Below are positions 9,616 through 18,954 of a stretch of DNA of 64,000 nucleotides, piece after piece. This DNA is from Methylomonas sp. LL1 (GTDB lineage Bacteria; Pseudomonadota; Gammaproteobacteria; Methylococcales; Methylomonadaceae). The stretch is from NCBI RefSeq assembly GCF_015711015.1, contig NZ_CP064653.1, positions 2,852,001 to 2,916,000 on the forward strand. The letters run 5' to 3'. Under the pieces are notes generated by a model, which searched no databases, was not told the origin of the DNA, and saw only the letters and a list, made by a program, of their open reading frames with translations. Both the position numbers and the translations under genes were made by a program. Position 1 is the stretch's first letter. Each line of letters begins with the position of its first letter.

Positions 9616-9616
9616 G

Positions 9617-10582
9617 CTATTTTGAATTCAGAAAACGGACGATGTCCGGTAGGGATTGTTGAAGAGTATGTTGGGGCCTAAAACCCAATTCGCGTTCGAT
9701 TTTAGCAGACGAATACCAAGCCGAACCGGTTAATTTTTCCAGCGCGGCGCTATCGAAGGGAAAACGGCGCCCTATCAACTGACCGATAACATCACCCGTT
9801 TTAGCCAAGCCATTCAGAAAACCCAACGGTATTTCCCAGCTAATCGGCGACTTGCCCAGCGACGCTCTGATCCAATCGTACATTTGCCGGGTAGAATAGG
9901 TATTGCCATCGGTGACGATGTAAATCCGTCCGGCGGCTTCCGGTTTGTCGGCCGCCAGCAGTGCCGCACGCGCCACATCGTCCACATGCACCATCGAACG
10001 GCGATTATGCAGTTCCGGCAAGGGCGGAAATAAACCGCGCCGTATCGCCTTGATCATCCGGGGCAGATTGCCTTTGTCGGCATTGCCGTAAACCATGCAA
10101 GGCCGAATCACCACCGGATGCGGCACATAACCGCCATGCAAAACCAGTTGTTCGGCGGCGTATTTCGATTGCCCATAAGGGCTATCGGCCAGAGTATCAT
10201 CCGCTTCATCCATCGGTTGCCCCTCCCGACCGCCAACGGCTTTCACGCTACTGAAAAAGATGAAACGCTTGACTCCAGCTTGCCGGGCGGCTTCCAGCAA
10301 TTTGCGGGTTCCTTCGGTATTGACCTGGCTATATTCGATCGGATCCTGACGATTTTCCGACAGGGCGTGGGCCTTACCGGCCAGATGGAAGATAGTATCG
10401 ACGCCCGCGCACAAACCGGCGGGACAGTCGTCAATAGCCAACTCCATAGAAAACTGATTAGGCGAATTACTGAATGGACCATGACTTAACGTTCTTATCG
10501 TAAACCCCTGGCTAACCAGTAACCGGCAAAGCCGGGCGCCGATGAAACCATTTGCACCGGTGACAACAACTTTTTTCGTCAT
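9617..10582 (-). CDS. NAD-dependent sugar epimerase/reductase (WbpV-like SDR)
   Basis: This 321-residue extended SDR enzyme has the NAD-binding motif TGANGFIGARL at residues 8-18, a catalytic Ser (FFSSVKAVGG) and the YxxxK pair in SPYGQSKYAAEQ. It resembles WbpV/WbnF, which reduce the 4-keto intermediate made by the WbpM-type enzyme, or act as 4-epimerases, to give the UDP-6-deoxy-HexNAc used by the transferase. It is the first gene of the wbpV-wbpL-wbpM-like operon. Whether it is a reductase or an epimerase cannot be decided from the sequence. Confidence 0.87.
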   Translation of the reverse strand: MTKKVVVTGANGFIGARLCRLLVSQGFTIRTLSHGPFSNSPNQFSMELAIDDCPAGLCAGVDTIFHLAGKAHALSENRQDPIEYSQVNTEGTRKLLEAARQAGVKRFIFFSSVKAVGGREGQPMDEADDTLADSPYGQSKYAAEQLVLHGGYVPHPVVIRPCMVYGNADKGNLPRMIKAIRRGLFPPLPELHNRRSMVHVDDVARAALLAADKPEAAGRIYIVTDGNTYSTRQMYDWIRASLGKSPISWEIPLGFLNGLAKTGDVIGQLIGRRFPFDSAALEKLTGSAWYSSAKIERELGFRPQHTLQQSLPDIVRFLNSK

Positions 10583-11224
10583 AGTATTTCGCGATGAAGG
10601 TCCAAAGTTTGGGACAATACGATGCCATCCGAGAACACCTGTTCCACTCTCAGACGTCTCACATCGCCCCCATTTGCATTCCTAAATCCTGATTCAAAAT
10701 CAACTTTTCCATGGCGGCTGATTCAACGCTTGGAATTGATGAAACTAAAAAAGAATGAACTAGAGATTTACTCAATGCAGTGTCTCACTGATGTACGCCA
10801 AATACTGTAATATTGGCTAAGTTTGGGCAGCTTAGAATATCAATCCAGCTTTAATTAGGTTCTATGATAACAGGCTCGGAAGATATGATCATGCGCGTAT
10901 CGAGACCAGCAGTGCGGTTAAACTTTTAACCATAGACTTTGATGCGGCACAAAGCTCCTGTGACTACGATTTGTGGCGCAATACCGCTTGTAGTCCAACA
11001 TATCCGCTCCATTTTTTGATAGAGTTCAACATTAACAGGTAACTTGTTAAGACTGAAAGCCTAGCCATCGCGCGCGAAATACAGCTCACCGCATCTTATT
11101 TTTCGCCCATTCGGCTAAATCGGTATTTTAACCCTTTAGCGAAGAACTGCCGGACGAACAACACTCAAAGGCTTAAACTACCGCGGTTCAAGCGACTATT
11201 CCAAAACCTTAAACTATTTCCCTG
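10583..11224. other. 640-bp intergenic region without a supported gene
   Basis: This stretch separates the divergently transcribed polysaccharide operon and the EAL gene. It is more AT-rich than the flanking genes and contains only short, unconvincing open frames: a 62-codon frame at 10622-10810 has no family resemblance. No tRNA, repeat or clear terminator was seen. It probably holds the promoters of both flanking units. Confidence 0.5.
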
Positions 11225-12394
11225 ATGGAACCCAAAATACATTTATTCCCGTATTTTCAGCCTATCGTTAGTGTTGCCAACGGCAAAATAATCGGTTACG
11301 AGGCACTGGCCAGACAATTCGACACCAATAACAAAGTCATTTCCGCCGGTTCGTTGTTCGCCTCACCCAAACTGGATGCAAAACAACGTACCGAATTGGA
11401 CCGCCAGGTTCGCTGGCAAGCCCTGCAAAAATTCGCCGAACTCGATTCCAATACTTATCTGGCGATCAACATTTCCGCCGCCTGGATAGATAACTTACGC
11501 CATCTCAACGCCCTGCCCACGTTAAACATGCTGGAACAGCTGAACATTGATCGTCAGCGTATCATCGTCGAAATTACCGAAGACCATGCCGACCTGGGTA
11601 AACTGAAGGAAATCGTCAAACGTTATCGTAAACAAGGCCTGCGCGTGGCTCTGGACGACTTTGGCACGGGCTCGTCGCAACTGGAACGGGTGATGGCCAT
11701 TCGACCCGACATCATCAAGATCGACATGCGTTTGTTCAAACAGGCTACCAAGGGCGGCATTGCCAGCGAGGTGGTGAATCTGATGACGCGCCTGGGCAAG
11801 CGTACCGGTTGCCAGATTATTTGCGAAGGCGTGGAAACCGACGAGGAATTCCTATTCGGCCTGAACTGCGGCGCCCAGTTCATGCAAGGCTATCTGTTTT
11901 CGCCGGCACACCCCGAATTCAAGCCGCCTAATTTATACGAACAACACATTACGTCGTTACGCAATAAATTCCTGAAAAACACCCTAACCAAACTGCAAAG
12001 CAAAGTCAGCGCCATCAATACCACCAAAGCCTTGATTTATAGGCTGGCCAAAACCTTGCAGGGCGACTTCAATCTGAACGAACTGGCCAGTTGGAATTTC
12101 ACCCAAAGTAACGTGATCCGTTTTTACCTGTGCGACAACAAAGGCTACCAATCCTCGCCCGATTTTAATTTTGTCGAAGACAAATGGTTCACCGACCCGC
12201 GCAAGATTGGCTATAACTGGTCCTGGCGCCCCTATTTCTTTCAACTGCTGGCATTGGAAGCCAGCGGCGATCGCGACCGTATTATCACGTCGGAACGCTA
12301 CCGTGACTTCGGCAGCGACTTACTCTGTAAAACCCTGTCGTTACGCCTGGATGCCGACCGCATCTTGTTGGTCGACATCATTGCCACCGAATAA
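11225..12394 (+). CDS. EAL-domain c-di-GMP phosphodiesterase with YkuI-type C-terminal domain
   Basis: Residues ~8-245 form an EAL domain that should hydrolyse cyclic di-GMP. The signature residues are present: EAL in GYEALAR, Asn in AINISAAW, EITED, DDFGTGSS, KIDMRL and CEGVETDEEF; the domain ends in GYLFSPA. Most metal and substrate ligands are therefore kept. Residues ~250-389 resemble the PAS-like domain that follows EAL in B. subtilis YkuI, with the typical GYNWSWRPYFFQLL segment. No membrane segment is seen, so the protein is cytoplasmic. It is followed after 18 bp by the EVE-domain gene and may be cotranscribed with it. The signal sensed by the C-terminal domain is unknown. Confidence 0.9.
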   Translation: MEPKIHLFPYFQPIVSVANGKIIGYEALARQFDTNNKVISAGSLFASPKLDAKQRTELDRQVRWQALQKFAELDSNTYLAINISAAWIDNLRHLNALPTLNMLEQLNIDRQRIIVEITEDHADLGKLKEIVKRYRKQGLRVALDDFGTGSSQLERVMAIRPDIIKIDMRLFKQATKGGIASEVVNLMTRLGKRTGCQIICEGVETDEEFLFGLNCGAQFMQGYLFSPAHPEFKPPNLYEQHITSLRNKFLKNTLTKLQSKVSAINTTKALIYRLAKTLQGDFNLNELASWNFTQSNVIRFYLCDNKGYQSSPDFNFVEDKWFTDPRKIGYNWSWRPYFFQLLALEASGDRDRIITSERYRDFGSDLLCKTLSLRLDADRILLVDIIATE

Positions 12395-12412
12395 CCCAAA
12401 CTGGAACGCAAT

Positions 12413-12871
12413 ATGAACTACTGGCTCATGAAATCAGAACCCGACGCCTTCGGCATAGACGATTTGGAGCAACGCCCCGGCCAAACCGAACATTGGGACG
12501 GTGTACGCAATTATCAGGCGCGCAACATGATGCGCGATGAGATGAAAGTCGGCGACCAAGTGTTTTTTTATCACTCCAACTGTGAGCAACCCGGCATCGT
12601 CGGCATCGCTCAAGTCTCCAAGGAGAGCTATGCCGATTTCACCGCATTCGATCCGGATGACAAACATTTCGATCCGAAAAGCAACCCGGACAAACCCACT
12701 TGGTTCATGGTCGACGTGCAATTCGTCAGAAAGCTCAAGCGCACCATCAGCCTGCGGGAACTCAAGCAAAAATCGGAATTGGCCGACCTGGCTTTGGTAA
12801 GGCGCGGCAACCGGCTGTCGATCATGCCGGTCAGCCAACAGCAATGGCAGTTTATTTTAGGTTTGGAATAA
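12413..12871 (+). CDS. EVE domain protein
   Basis: This 152-residue protein is a single EVE domain (PUA-like fold), related to bacterial YfcF/THYN1-type proteins thought to bind modified bases in DNA or RNA. Family features are visible: MNYWLMKSEPDAF at the start, WDGVRNYQARNMMRDEMKVGD with the conserved Arg-Asn-Tyr, FYHSNC, GIVGIAQV and WFMVDVQFV. Length is normal for the stand-alone form. It lies 18 bp after the EAL gene. Stand-alone EVE genes are widespread and their ligand is unsettled; some EVE domains are linked to defence against modified phage DNA, but nothing here supports that role. Confidence 0.9.
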   Translation: MNYWLMKSEPDAFGIDDLEQRPGQTEHWDGVRNYQARNMMRDEMKVGDQVFFYHSNCEQPGIVGIAQVSKESYADFTAFDPDDKHFDPKSNPDKPTWFMVDVQFVRKLKRTISLRELKQKSELADLALVRRGNRLSIMPVSQQQWQFILGLE

Positions 12872-12986
12872 GGTCGCGATGACAAAAACACTCATGCGAT
12901 GCCGGAACCAGCATTAAAACAGTTCAAAGCAAACCGGCCGGATTTAGAGCCAGCCAAGGCTTCATCCGGCTGAGTCCTTCAAATGA

Positions 12987-13142
12987 TCAATCGACTTGCT
13001 TATCCGAGCTTTTTCCGCGCCAGAAATAAATACCCGTGCCGATTGCTCCAATCACCAGTAGCAGCATCAAAATCGGATGCTGATAAAACATATCGAAAAA
13101 GGCACCGGTACCTTGCGAGGTAGCTCGATAATATGGCCCCAT
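12987..13142 (-). CDS. 51-residue single-pass membrane protein
   Basis: A short frame of 51 codons runs from ATG 13142 to TGA 12987. The product has one strong membrane helix (ILMLLLVIGAIGTGIYFW, about residues 24-41) followed by a positive tail (RGKSSDKQVD), as expected for a small inner-membrane protein with its C-terminus in the cytoplasm. A good ribosome binding site (AGGAG) lies 7 bp upstream of the ATG, which is the main reason for calling it. It stands alone between the EVE gene and ilvA. No family is recognised; it could be a subunit or regulator of a larger membrane complex. Confidence 0.65.
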   Translation of the reverse strand: MGPYYRATSQGTGAFFDMFYQHPILMLLLVIGAIGTGIYFWRGKSSDKQVD

Positions 13143-13332
13143 GCTGCGCTCCTAATCTAAACAGTTGATTCAACGGATGCCGATTGAATCCCTGGTTCAG
13201 GGTTTTCATGCCATAACAGGGAAACCCGGCACACAGTTAACCGGCCTGATTTGGAACATACCATGGAAATAGGCTTTGTCCAGGCACACACCCCGAGAGA
13301 CGATGGGCGTCCCGCATGAAAATAGACCCAAC

Positions 13333-14865
13333 CTAACCACACGGCGTCGCAGCCCCGCCCGCGAACAAACGATAGGCCGGATTGCCGGTTTCCCGCTGAT
13401 ATGCCAAGTTCAGCGTATCCAGACCGTGTTCAAAAGTCCGGCAATCGGCTTCGGTAATTTGCAAACCGATCAACACCTTGCCAAACGCGGCTCCGTGATT
13501 GCGGTAATGAAACAGGCTGATATTCCATTGGCTACCCAACGACATCAAAAACTTTAACAGTGCCCCCGGCCGTTCCGGAAATTGCAGGCTGTAGACGCTT
13601 TCGTTCAAATTGCCGGGGGCATGGCCGCCGACCATATGCCGGATATGGTCCTTGGCCAATTCATTGCCGGTCATATCGGTCACCGCAAAACCTTCGTTCA
13701 GCAACTGCTCTATCAATTGCTGCCTGTCGGCCTCAACGCCGCTACTGGTAATCCCAACGAACACCTGCGCCATTTGGCTATCGAAGTAACGGTAATTAAA
13801 TTCGGTGATGCCGCGCTTGCCTAGGGTTTTGCAAAATTTCAAAAAACTACCCGGCGCCTCAGGGATTGCTACCGCCAGCAATATCTCGCGGTGCTCCCCC
13901 ACCAACGTGCGCTCGGCCACGTAACGCAGCCGGTCGAAGTTGATATTAGCGCCGCTATCTATCGCCACCAGGGTTTGCTGGGTCACGCCGTTTTGTTCGA
14001 CATATTTTTTCAAACCGGCCACCGCCAAGGCACCGGCCGGTTCGGCCACCGAGCGGGTATCGTCAAAAATATCCTTGATCGCCGCGCAGATTTCGTCGGT
14101 ACTGACGGTGATAACCTGGTCGACATATTGACTGGCAATCCGAAACGGTTCCTCGCCGATTTTTTTGACCGCCACGCCATCGGCAAATAAACCCACTTGC
14201 GGCAATTCGACTCGCTGTTTGGCCTTCAAAGCCTGATTCAAACAATCGGCGTCGTCCGGCTCGACCGCGATCACTTTGATTTCCGGCCGCACGAACTTGA
14301 CATATGCCGCGATCCCGGCCACCAAGCCTCCGCCGCCTACCGGTACGAAAATGGCGTGAATGTCGGCATTGTGCTGACGCAGAATTTCCATCGCCACCGT
14401 GCCCTGCCCGGCTATGACGTCGGGATCGTCATAAGGATGGATGAAGGTCATGCCTTTTTCCTTGACCAGTTCCATCGCATGAGCAAAGGCATCGTCATAG
14501 GAATCGCCATGCAACACGATCTTGGCGCCACGTGCCTTGACCGATTTGACCTTGATTTCCGGGGTGGTTTTCGGCATCACGATCAAGGCTTTGATGCCGA
14601 GTTTTTTCGCGGCCAGCGCCACGCCCTGCGCATGATTGCCGGCCGACGCAGCGATCACGCCATGAGCGGCTTGATCCGCCGTCAACGAGGCCATTTTGTT
14701 ATAGGCCCCGCGCAGTTTGAAGGAAAACACCGGTTGTAGATCCTCGCGCTTCAAATAAACCCGATTCTCCAACCGCTCCGACAGCGTCGGTGCAAAATCC
14801 AGCGGCGTTTCCTCGGCCACGTCATAAACTTTTGCCCGTAATATTTTTTCTATGTAATTGTGCAT
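13333..14865 (-). CDS. ilvA: threonine ammonia-lyase, biosynthetic (IlvA)
   Basis: IlvA is the PLP enzyme that deaminates threonine to 2-oxobutanoate, the first committed step of isoleucine synthesis. The PLP lysine is in [13 protein letters not shown] near residue 55; the phosphate-binding glycine loop is [13 protein letters not shown] near 185. The C-terminal ~190 residues hold two ACT-like regulatory domains ([16 protein letters not shown] and [15 protein letters not shown]), so this is the isoleucine-inhibited form of about 510 residues. The start is set at the ATG giving [12 protein letters not shown], preceded by GAGGA; an open frame 16 codons longer exists but is less likely. It is divergent from rpiA, as in other gammaproteobacteria. 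Confidence 0.96.
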   Translation of the reverse strand: MHNYIEKILRAKVYDVAEETPLDFAPTLSERLENRVYLKREDLQPVFSFKLRGAYNKMASLTADQAAHGVIAASAGNHAQGVALAAKKLGIKALIVMPKTTPEIKVKSVKARGAKIVLHGDSYDDAFAHAMELVKEKGMTFIHPYDDPDVIAGQGTVAMEILRQHNADIHAIFVPVGGGGLVAGIAAYVKFVRPEIKVIAVEPDDADCLNQALKAKQRVELPQVGLFADGVAVKKIGEEPFRIASQYVDQVITVSTDEICAAIKDIFDDTRSVAEPAGALAVAGLKKYVEQNGVTQQTLVAIDSGANINFDRLRYVAERTLVGEHREILLAVAIPEAPGSFLKFCKTLGKRGITEFNYRYFDSQMAQVFVGITSSGVEADRQQLIEQLLNEGFAVTDMTGNELAKDHIRHMVGGHAPGNLNESVYSLQFPERPGALLKFLMSLGSQWNISLFHYRNHGAAFGKVLIGLQITEADCRTFEHGLDTLNLAYQRETGNPAYRLFAGGAATPCG

Positions 14866-15024
14866 TATTGTCCTCGGCAACGGCTTCATGCGTTGCCCAC
14901 CTCCTACATCCATGTAGTCGTAAAAACAGCTGAGAGATTGACCTTAATCGGTTATTATCCCACACAAACACGGTCGCACCGCCGTGTCGGATTTAAAAGC
15001 AAACCCTCGTCAGGAAGAAAAACA

Positions 15025-15702
15025 ATGACTCAAGATGAATTAAAAAAACAAGTGGCCGCGGCTGCACTGCAATATTTGAAAAATGTCCCGATCATCGGCA
15101 TGGGTACCGGCTCGACCGTCACTCATTTGATCAATCAACTGGCCGATTGTGATTTCAAACACGACATCGAAGCGGCGGTTTCCAGCTCGATCAAAACCAC
15201 CGAGCATTTACAATCGATCGGCATCAAAGTGCTGGAACTGAATCAAACCGGCGACTTGGAAGTGTATGTCGACGGCGCCGATGAAGTGACTCCACACAAA
15301 AAAATGCTGAAAGGCGGCGGCGGCGCGCTGACCCGCGAAAAAATCATCGCCGGCGCCAGCAAAAAATTCGTCTGCATCGTCGACGAAACCAAGTGTGTCG
15401 ACGTGTTGGGTAAATTCCCGTTGCCGGTCGAAGTGCTGCCGCTGTCGCGCAGCTTTGTCGCCAGACAACTGGTCAAACTGGGCGGCCAACCGGAACTGCG
15501 CATCAACAAGGAAACCGGCAAACCCTACATCACCGATAACGGCTGCGAAATTCTCGACGTTCACAACATGAACATCCTAAATCCGGTCGAGATGGAACAA
15601 GCCATCAACAATATTCCAGGCGTGATCACCAACGGCCTGTTCGCGATGCGCGACGCGGATGTGGTGTTGGTAGGCAAAGGTTCGGAAGTGATTAGCTACT
15701 AA
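15025..15702 (+). CDS. rpiA: ribose-5-phosphate isomerase A
   Basis: RpiA interconverts ribose 5-phosphate and ribulose 5-phosphate in the pentose phosphate pathway and, in methylotrophs, in the regeneration steps of the ribulose monophosphate cycle. Signatures: [12 protein letters not shown] (phosphate loop, near residue 28), VDGADEV near 82, [12 protein letters not shown] near 93, and the C-terminal [14 protein letters not shown]. The length (225 residues) is typical. The start at 15025 follows an AGGAAG ribosome binding site; the frame is open upstream to 14860, but that part overlaps the ilvA start and is not coding-like. A strong terminator follows the gene. Confidence 0.96.
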   Translation: MTQDELKKQVAAAALQYLKNVPIIGMGTGSTVTHLINQLADCDFKHDIEAAVSSSIKTTEHLQSIGIKVLELNQTGDLEVYVDGADEVTPHKKMLKGGGGALTREKIIAGASKKFVCIVDETKCVDVLGKFPLPVEVLPLSRSFVARQLVKLGGQPELRINKETGKPYITDNGCEILDVHNMNILNPVEMEQAINNIPGVITNGLFAMRDADVVLVGKGSEVISY

Positions 15703-15730
15703 GCAGCACTTTTATTCCAGACAAAAGAAA

Positions 15731-15755
15731 AACCGCCCCGAAGGGCGGTTTTTTT
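15731..15755. terminator. bidirectional rho-independent terminator between rpiA and the VPLPA-CTERM gene
   Basis: A perfect 8-bp stem (AACCGCCC/GGGCGGTT) with loop CGAA is followed by a run of T on the + strand; on the - strand the A-run before the stem gives a T-run as well. It lies 29 bp after rpiA and 27 bp after the convergent exported-protein gene, so it can end both transcripts. Confidence 0.9.
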
Positions 15756-15781
15756 ATGGGCAACGATTGCGCCAAGGCAAT

Positions 15782-16333
15782 TTATGCCTTGCGGCGTTTC
15801 AGGCCGATGAAACCCATCAATGCCGAACCGAACAACCAGACCGCGCCAGGAACGGGAACAGCGGCCGGGGTGACCGAAACAAGATTGGGAGAACCGTCAT
15901 AAATACCAGTCAAGGTATCCACCACATAGCCATCTTGTGCGCCGTTCACGCCGACGCCGGTTAAATACTGATAACGGCCAGTGCCTTCGAACCAATTGGT
16001 GGCAATGCCCTCTACAGCCGCATTCCCCATTGCCGTTCTCGAGATGTCAAACCCGAATAAAGTCAGATCCGTGTAGGCCTGACTGAATGCCGATACAAAA
16101 GCATTGCCCGAAAAGGATACACTGAATGCACTGATTTCGCTTAAGCCTTCAGCGAAAAACGTAGCCCCCTTGATATATCCATCATGATTCAAATCTTCCC
16201 CTTCGAACGCCCCGGTAATTGTAGCGCCACCGGTGAAACCGGTCTGAGTGAATGTATATAACGCCGCATTCGCCGCGGAAGCAGAAAAAATCAAACCCGC
16301 AACCGCCGCAATCGATAACAATTTTTTAATCAT
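15782..16333 (-). CDS. exported protein with VPLPA-CTERM sorting signal
   Basis: The 183-residue precursor has a signal peptide (residues 1-23, ending ANA). It ends in a tripartite sorting signal: VPVPGAVWLFGSALMGFIGL followed by KRRKA. This is the PEP-CTERM-like VPLPA-CTERM class found in methanotrophs and other exopolysaccharide producers, where an exosortase removes the tail and the protein is bound to the cell surface or matrix. The middle part is Gly/Ala/Thr/Phe-rich beta-type sequence of unknown function. It follows the upstream secreted-protein gene after 12 bp, so the two form an operon ending at the terminator at 15731. No exosortase gene is in the window. Confidence 0.85.
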   Translation of the reverse strand: MIKKLLSIAAVAGLIFSASAANAALYTFTQTGFTGGATITGAFEGEDLNHDGYIKGATFFAEGLSEISAFSVSFSGNAFVSAFSQAYTDLTLFGFDISRTAMGNAAVEGIATNWFEGTGRYQYLTGVGVNGAQDGYVVDTLTGIYDGSPNLVSVTPAAVPVPGAVWLFGSALMGFIGLKRRKA

Positions 16334-16345
16334 GCCGATTGCCCT

Positions 16346-16804
16346 TTATTGTGCTGGAGTTGATGGTAATTGTGGATTGAAGCGGGTTCCGTTGGTGACC
16401 CCTTGCACACCGAAATTGTTACCAAAACTACCGACGAAGGATTCTTTGTTAGGTGAAAATTGCAAATCGAAATTGGAATCGATGTGGACGACTCCGGGAA
16501 CGGGGTCAAACCCCATGGTCACATCGGCCGAACAGTTGGTGTTCATGACTGCGGTACCATGCACGGGACCATTGTAGCCGGGTTGGCCGGATGAGTTAGT
16601 ACCGAATACACAGGTTCCGCTTAGCACGCCCGCATTAATGTTGATTTCGCAACGGCCGTTATGATTGAGTGTTTGGCTATTGACCGCTGCGTTATAAACC
16701 ACATAACTCCCATTCAGATTAGCCTGAGTACATGGGGTGATCGGTCCGGCTTGAACTTGGCCCGCGATGAAAAGAGTGGAAGCGACAAACAAGATTTTTT
16801 TCAT
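16346..16804 (-). CDS. secreted protein of unknown function
   Basis: This 152-residue precursor has a typical signal peptide (residues 1-19, ending VQA). The mature part begins near GPITPCTQANLNGSYVVYNA and has four cysteines, which may form two disulfides, and many Asn/Gly/Thr residues. The 'LNGSYVVY' start and beta-rich pattern recall small secreted proteins found next to PEP-CTERM-type genes, but no named family is recognised. AAGGAA upstream of the ATG is a good ribosome binding site. It is the first gene of a two-gene operon with the VPLPA-CTERM protein, so a matrix or surface role is likely by association only. Confidence 0.75.
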   Translation of the reverse strand: MKKILFVASTLFIAGQVQAGPITPCTQANLNGSYVVYNAAVNSQTLNHNGRCEININAGVLSGTCVFGTNSSGQPGYNGPVHGTAVMNTNCSADVTMGFDPVPGVVHIDSNFDLQFSPNKESFVGSFGNNFGVQGVTNGTRFNPQLPSTPAQ

Positions 16805-16894
16805 GACATTTTCCTTATAATTATTTTTCAGTTAAAAACTCACTGATTGAATCCAATTCGTCCCCCGCATCAAATTCAGAACCAAATCAACAGG

Positions 16895-17113
16895 TTAAGA
16901 GTGCAAAAACATTCCGCTTAACCTGGGGTCTATGATAAATCTTAAATAAGAAACATTACCAGCCGCCGCCCTATGCCAAACGTAGTCTTTCGGATGCCAA
17001 ACGTATTTTGTTTCATAATTCACGCCGAAAACCGTACACTGTGGCCCATGGCATGGTAAGCCGATAACCTTGATCGAGTCCTTGACGACATGACAATACA
17101 AACACGCCCACAT
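16895..17113 (-). CDS. possible small Cys-rich protein (weak)
   Basis: An open frame of 72 codons starts at ATG 17113, divergent from the fliK-like gene. It would encode a protein with a CLYCH pair, a second pair in PCHGPQC, and a short internal repeat, YVWHPKD then YVWHR. Four Cys and several His could bind metal. There is no good ribosome binding site near the ATG and no family is recognised, so it may be a chance frame in the intergenic region 16805-17144, which holds nothing else recognisable. Confidence 0.25.
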   Translation of the reverse strand: MWACLYCHVVKDSIKVIGLPCHGPQCTVFGVNYETKYVWHPKDYVWHRAAAGNVSYLRFIIDPRLSGMFLHS

Positions 17114-17144
17114 TGCTCGTTTTTTGGCGCTTGATCCTGCCGCC

Positions 17145-18659
17145 ATGGATATCAAGTTGCCCTTGAACGCGAATCCGCAACTGGCCGTCAACAAAGCCGG
17201 CGGCGACGGCTTAAACCTGAAAATGCATCAATTGCTGGAAGCCAAGGTAGTCGACACTCAGATCATGCTGAACACGCTGGCCTTGAAAGTGGCCGACAAA
17301 ACCCTCACCGTACGCACCGAGCAACCGCTGACCTTGCAAAGCGGACAGACCCTACAATTACAAGTCGTCAAACTACTGCCGCAGCCTGAATTTAAAATCC
17401 TGCCGCCAGCCTCGCCTCAAACCGCGCAGCTTGCACCCCCACTTGCACTGGACAACTTGATCCTAAAATTGGCGAGTCAGCCCGCTTCCGGCACACCCGA
17501 TACAACTATCAAACTAAGCGATCTGCAAACCGGCCAACAGTTACCAGCTAGCATCATCAGCATCGCCAACAATAAAATCACCCTACAACTACTGCCCATG
17601 CCGGTAAACAGCGGACTGCCGTCAACACCAGCGACCATGACGCCGGCCAATCTTCTGCTGACATTGGATGCCAAACAAATATTGCCGCCGACCACGGCCA
17701 ACCATCCGACAGCCTCGGCACCGCTAGCCACAAGCCTTGCGACGGGAACTCAGCTCACCTTGCAAGTCGTAAAAGCCGGCGACAAACCCACTTTTACGGT
17801 TTTAGCCACGCCCATCGATAGCGAACGACAAATCATCGAGGCCTTCAAACAATTATTGCCAATCCAAGCCTCACCGGCACCGTTGATTACTCATCTGCAA
17901 CAAGCCTTGCCCGAACTGCTGACCGACGCCTCGCTGGCCGAAACCCTAAAAAATCTGGCCCAGAAAATTTTGAGCGGCATACCCGCCAGGCCACAACTCA
18001 CCGAACCGACACAACTGAAACAAGCGGTTAACGCATCGGGCTTATTTCTGGAAAGCAAACTGGCCGAGCTGTTGGCGGGCAGACAAGACTTTTCCTTGCA
18101 AGACGACTTCAAACTCAAACTGAGTAAATTGATCCATCTACTCAACCAGGAATTGGCGGCCGAAACCGGCAACAAATCGACCGAGAACAGCGAAACATTG
18201 AAGGAAAGCCTGCAAAAAGCCCAGAGCGCGTTCGCCAAACTCACGCTGGACCAACTCAACTCGCTACCCAAGGATGACTCGCCCAAACAGGGCTGGGTAT
18301 TGGAACTGCCTTTTTTTCATAACGACGCCGCCAACAGCGTAAAAATTGAAATCGAGCGCGATAAAAGCGGCCAAAGCGATGACCCGCAAAAAAACTGGGC
18401 CGTCAGCATTACCATAACCCCGCCCGATCTTGCTACAATACACTGCAAAATTTCCTGCTACGACGGCTCCGTCAATACCCGCTTCTGGAGCGAAGCCGCC
18501 GACACAGTAGAGAAAATCAACGCCCACCTCGACTACCTAAAACAGCAGTTCGAGCAAAAAGGATTAACAACCGGATTTATGGAAGCCCACCAAGGCCTGC
18601 CCGCACAGACTGACAGCATTAAAACACCCGTGCCCCATCTGCTAAGCGAAAAAGCCTGA
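17145..18659 (+). CDS. flagellar hook-length control (FliK)-like protein
   Basis: This protein of about 504 residues is rich in Leu, Pro, Gln, Thr and Ala in its first two thirds. It has a globular C-terminal domain (WVLELPFFHNDAANSVKIEIERD, later IHCKISCYDGSVNTRFWSE) of the kind found in FliK-type substrate-specificity proteins of the flagellar export system. The start could be ATG 17145 or TTG 17124; ATG is preferred although neither has a clear ribosome binding site. There are no other flagellar genes in the window, and the small FlhB-like gene often found after this type of FliK is absent; a nitroreductase remnant is there instead. Confidence 0.7.
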   Translation: MDIKLPLNANPQLAVNKAGGDGLNLKMHQLLEAKVVDTQIMLNTLALKVADKTLTVRTEQPLTLQSGQTLQLQVVKLLPQPEFKILPPASPQTAQLAPPLALDNLILKLASQPASGTPDTTIKLSDLQTGQQLPASIISIANNKITLQLLPMPVNSGLPSTPATMTPANLLLTLDAKQILPPTTANHPTASAPLATSLATGTQLTLQVVKAGDKPTFTVLATPIDSERQIIEAFKQLLPIQASPAPLITHLQQALPELLTDASLAETLKNLAQKILSGIPARPQLTEPTQLKQAVNASGLFLESKLAELLAGRQDFSLQDDFKLKLSKLIHLLNQELAAETGNKSTENSETLKESLQKAQSAFAKLTLDQLNSLPKDDSPKQGWVLELPFFHNDAANSVKIEIERDKSGQSDDPQKNWAVSITITPPDLATIHCKISCYDGSVNTRFWSEAADTVEKINAHLDYLKQQFEQKGLTTGFMEAHQGLPAQTDSIKTPVPHLLSEKA

Positions 18660-18690
18660 ACACACTGCCGCAAATACACCAGGACACTGC

Positions 18691-18930
18691 ATGGACACTC
18701 AATTTGCCATTGAATCGCGTCGTTCCGTCGAGCAATTCGCCCCGGCTCATAGCTTGATGAAACAGGAAATCGAATCGCTATTATCGTTAGGCCTATTGTC
18801 GCCGACCGCCTTGAATATTCCGCCGCGCGGCTTTGATTTCGAGTACCTCCGCATGGTCCTACACCCTGATCGAGCCGGCAACGGCCGACCAACCATCAAT
18901 CAAGTAGTCATCAGCGACCGCTTTGCCTAA
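18691..18930 (+). pseudogene. nitroreductase-family N-terminal remnant
   Basis: The 79-codon frame begins MDTQFAIESRRSVEQFAPAH and continues to GLLSPTALNIPP. This matches the N-terminus of FMN-dependent nitroreductases, in which RRS contacts the phosphate of FMN and the SPTALN segment ends the first helix pair. After about residue 46 the sequence (RGFDFEYLRMVLHPDRAG) no longer fits the family, and the protein stops at 79 instead of about 200 residues. The FMN site and dimer interface would be missing. It is best read as a decayed gene that lost its 3' part by deletion; it might still be translated. It sits between fliK and fbp on the same strand. Confidence 0.6.
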
Positions 18931-18954
18931 CCCTCCACCCCAATTTTGTAACCG

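Noticed and set aside
10622..10810. 62-codon frame in the gap after the polysaccharide operon
   Set aside because: No ribosome binding site, no family resemblance, composition like the intergenic surroundings.
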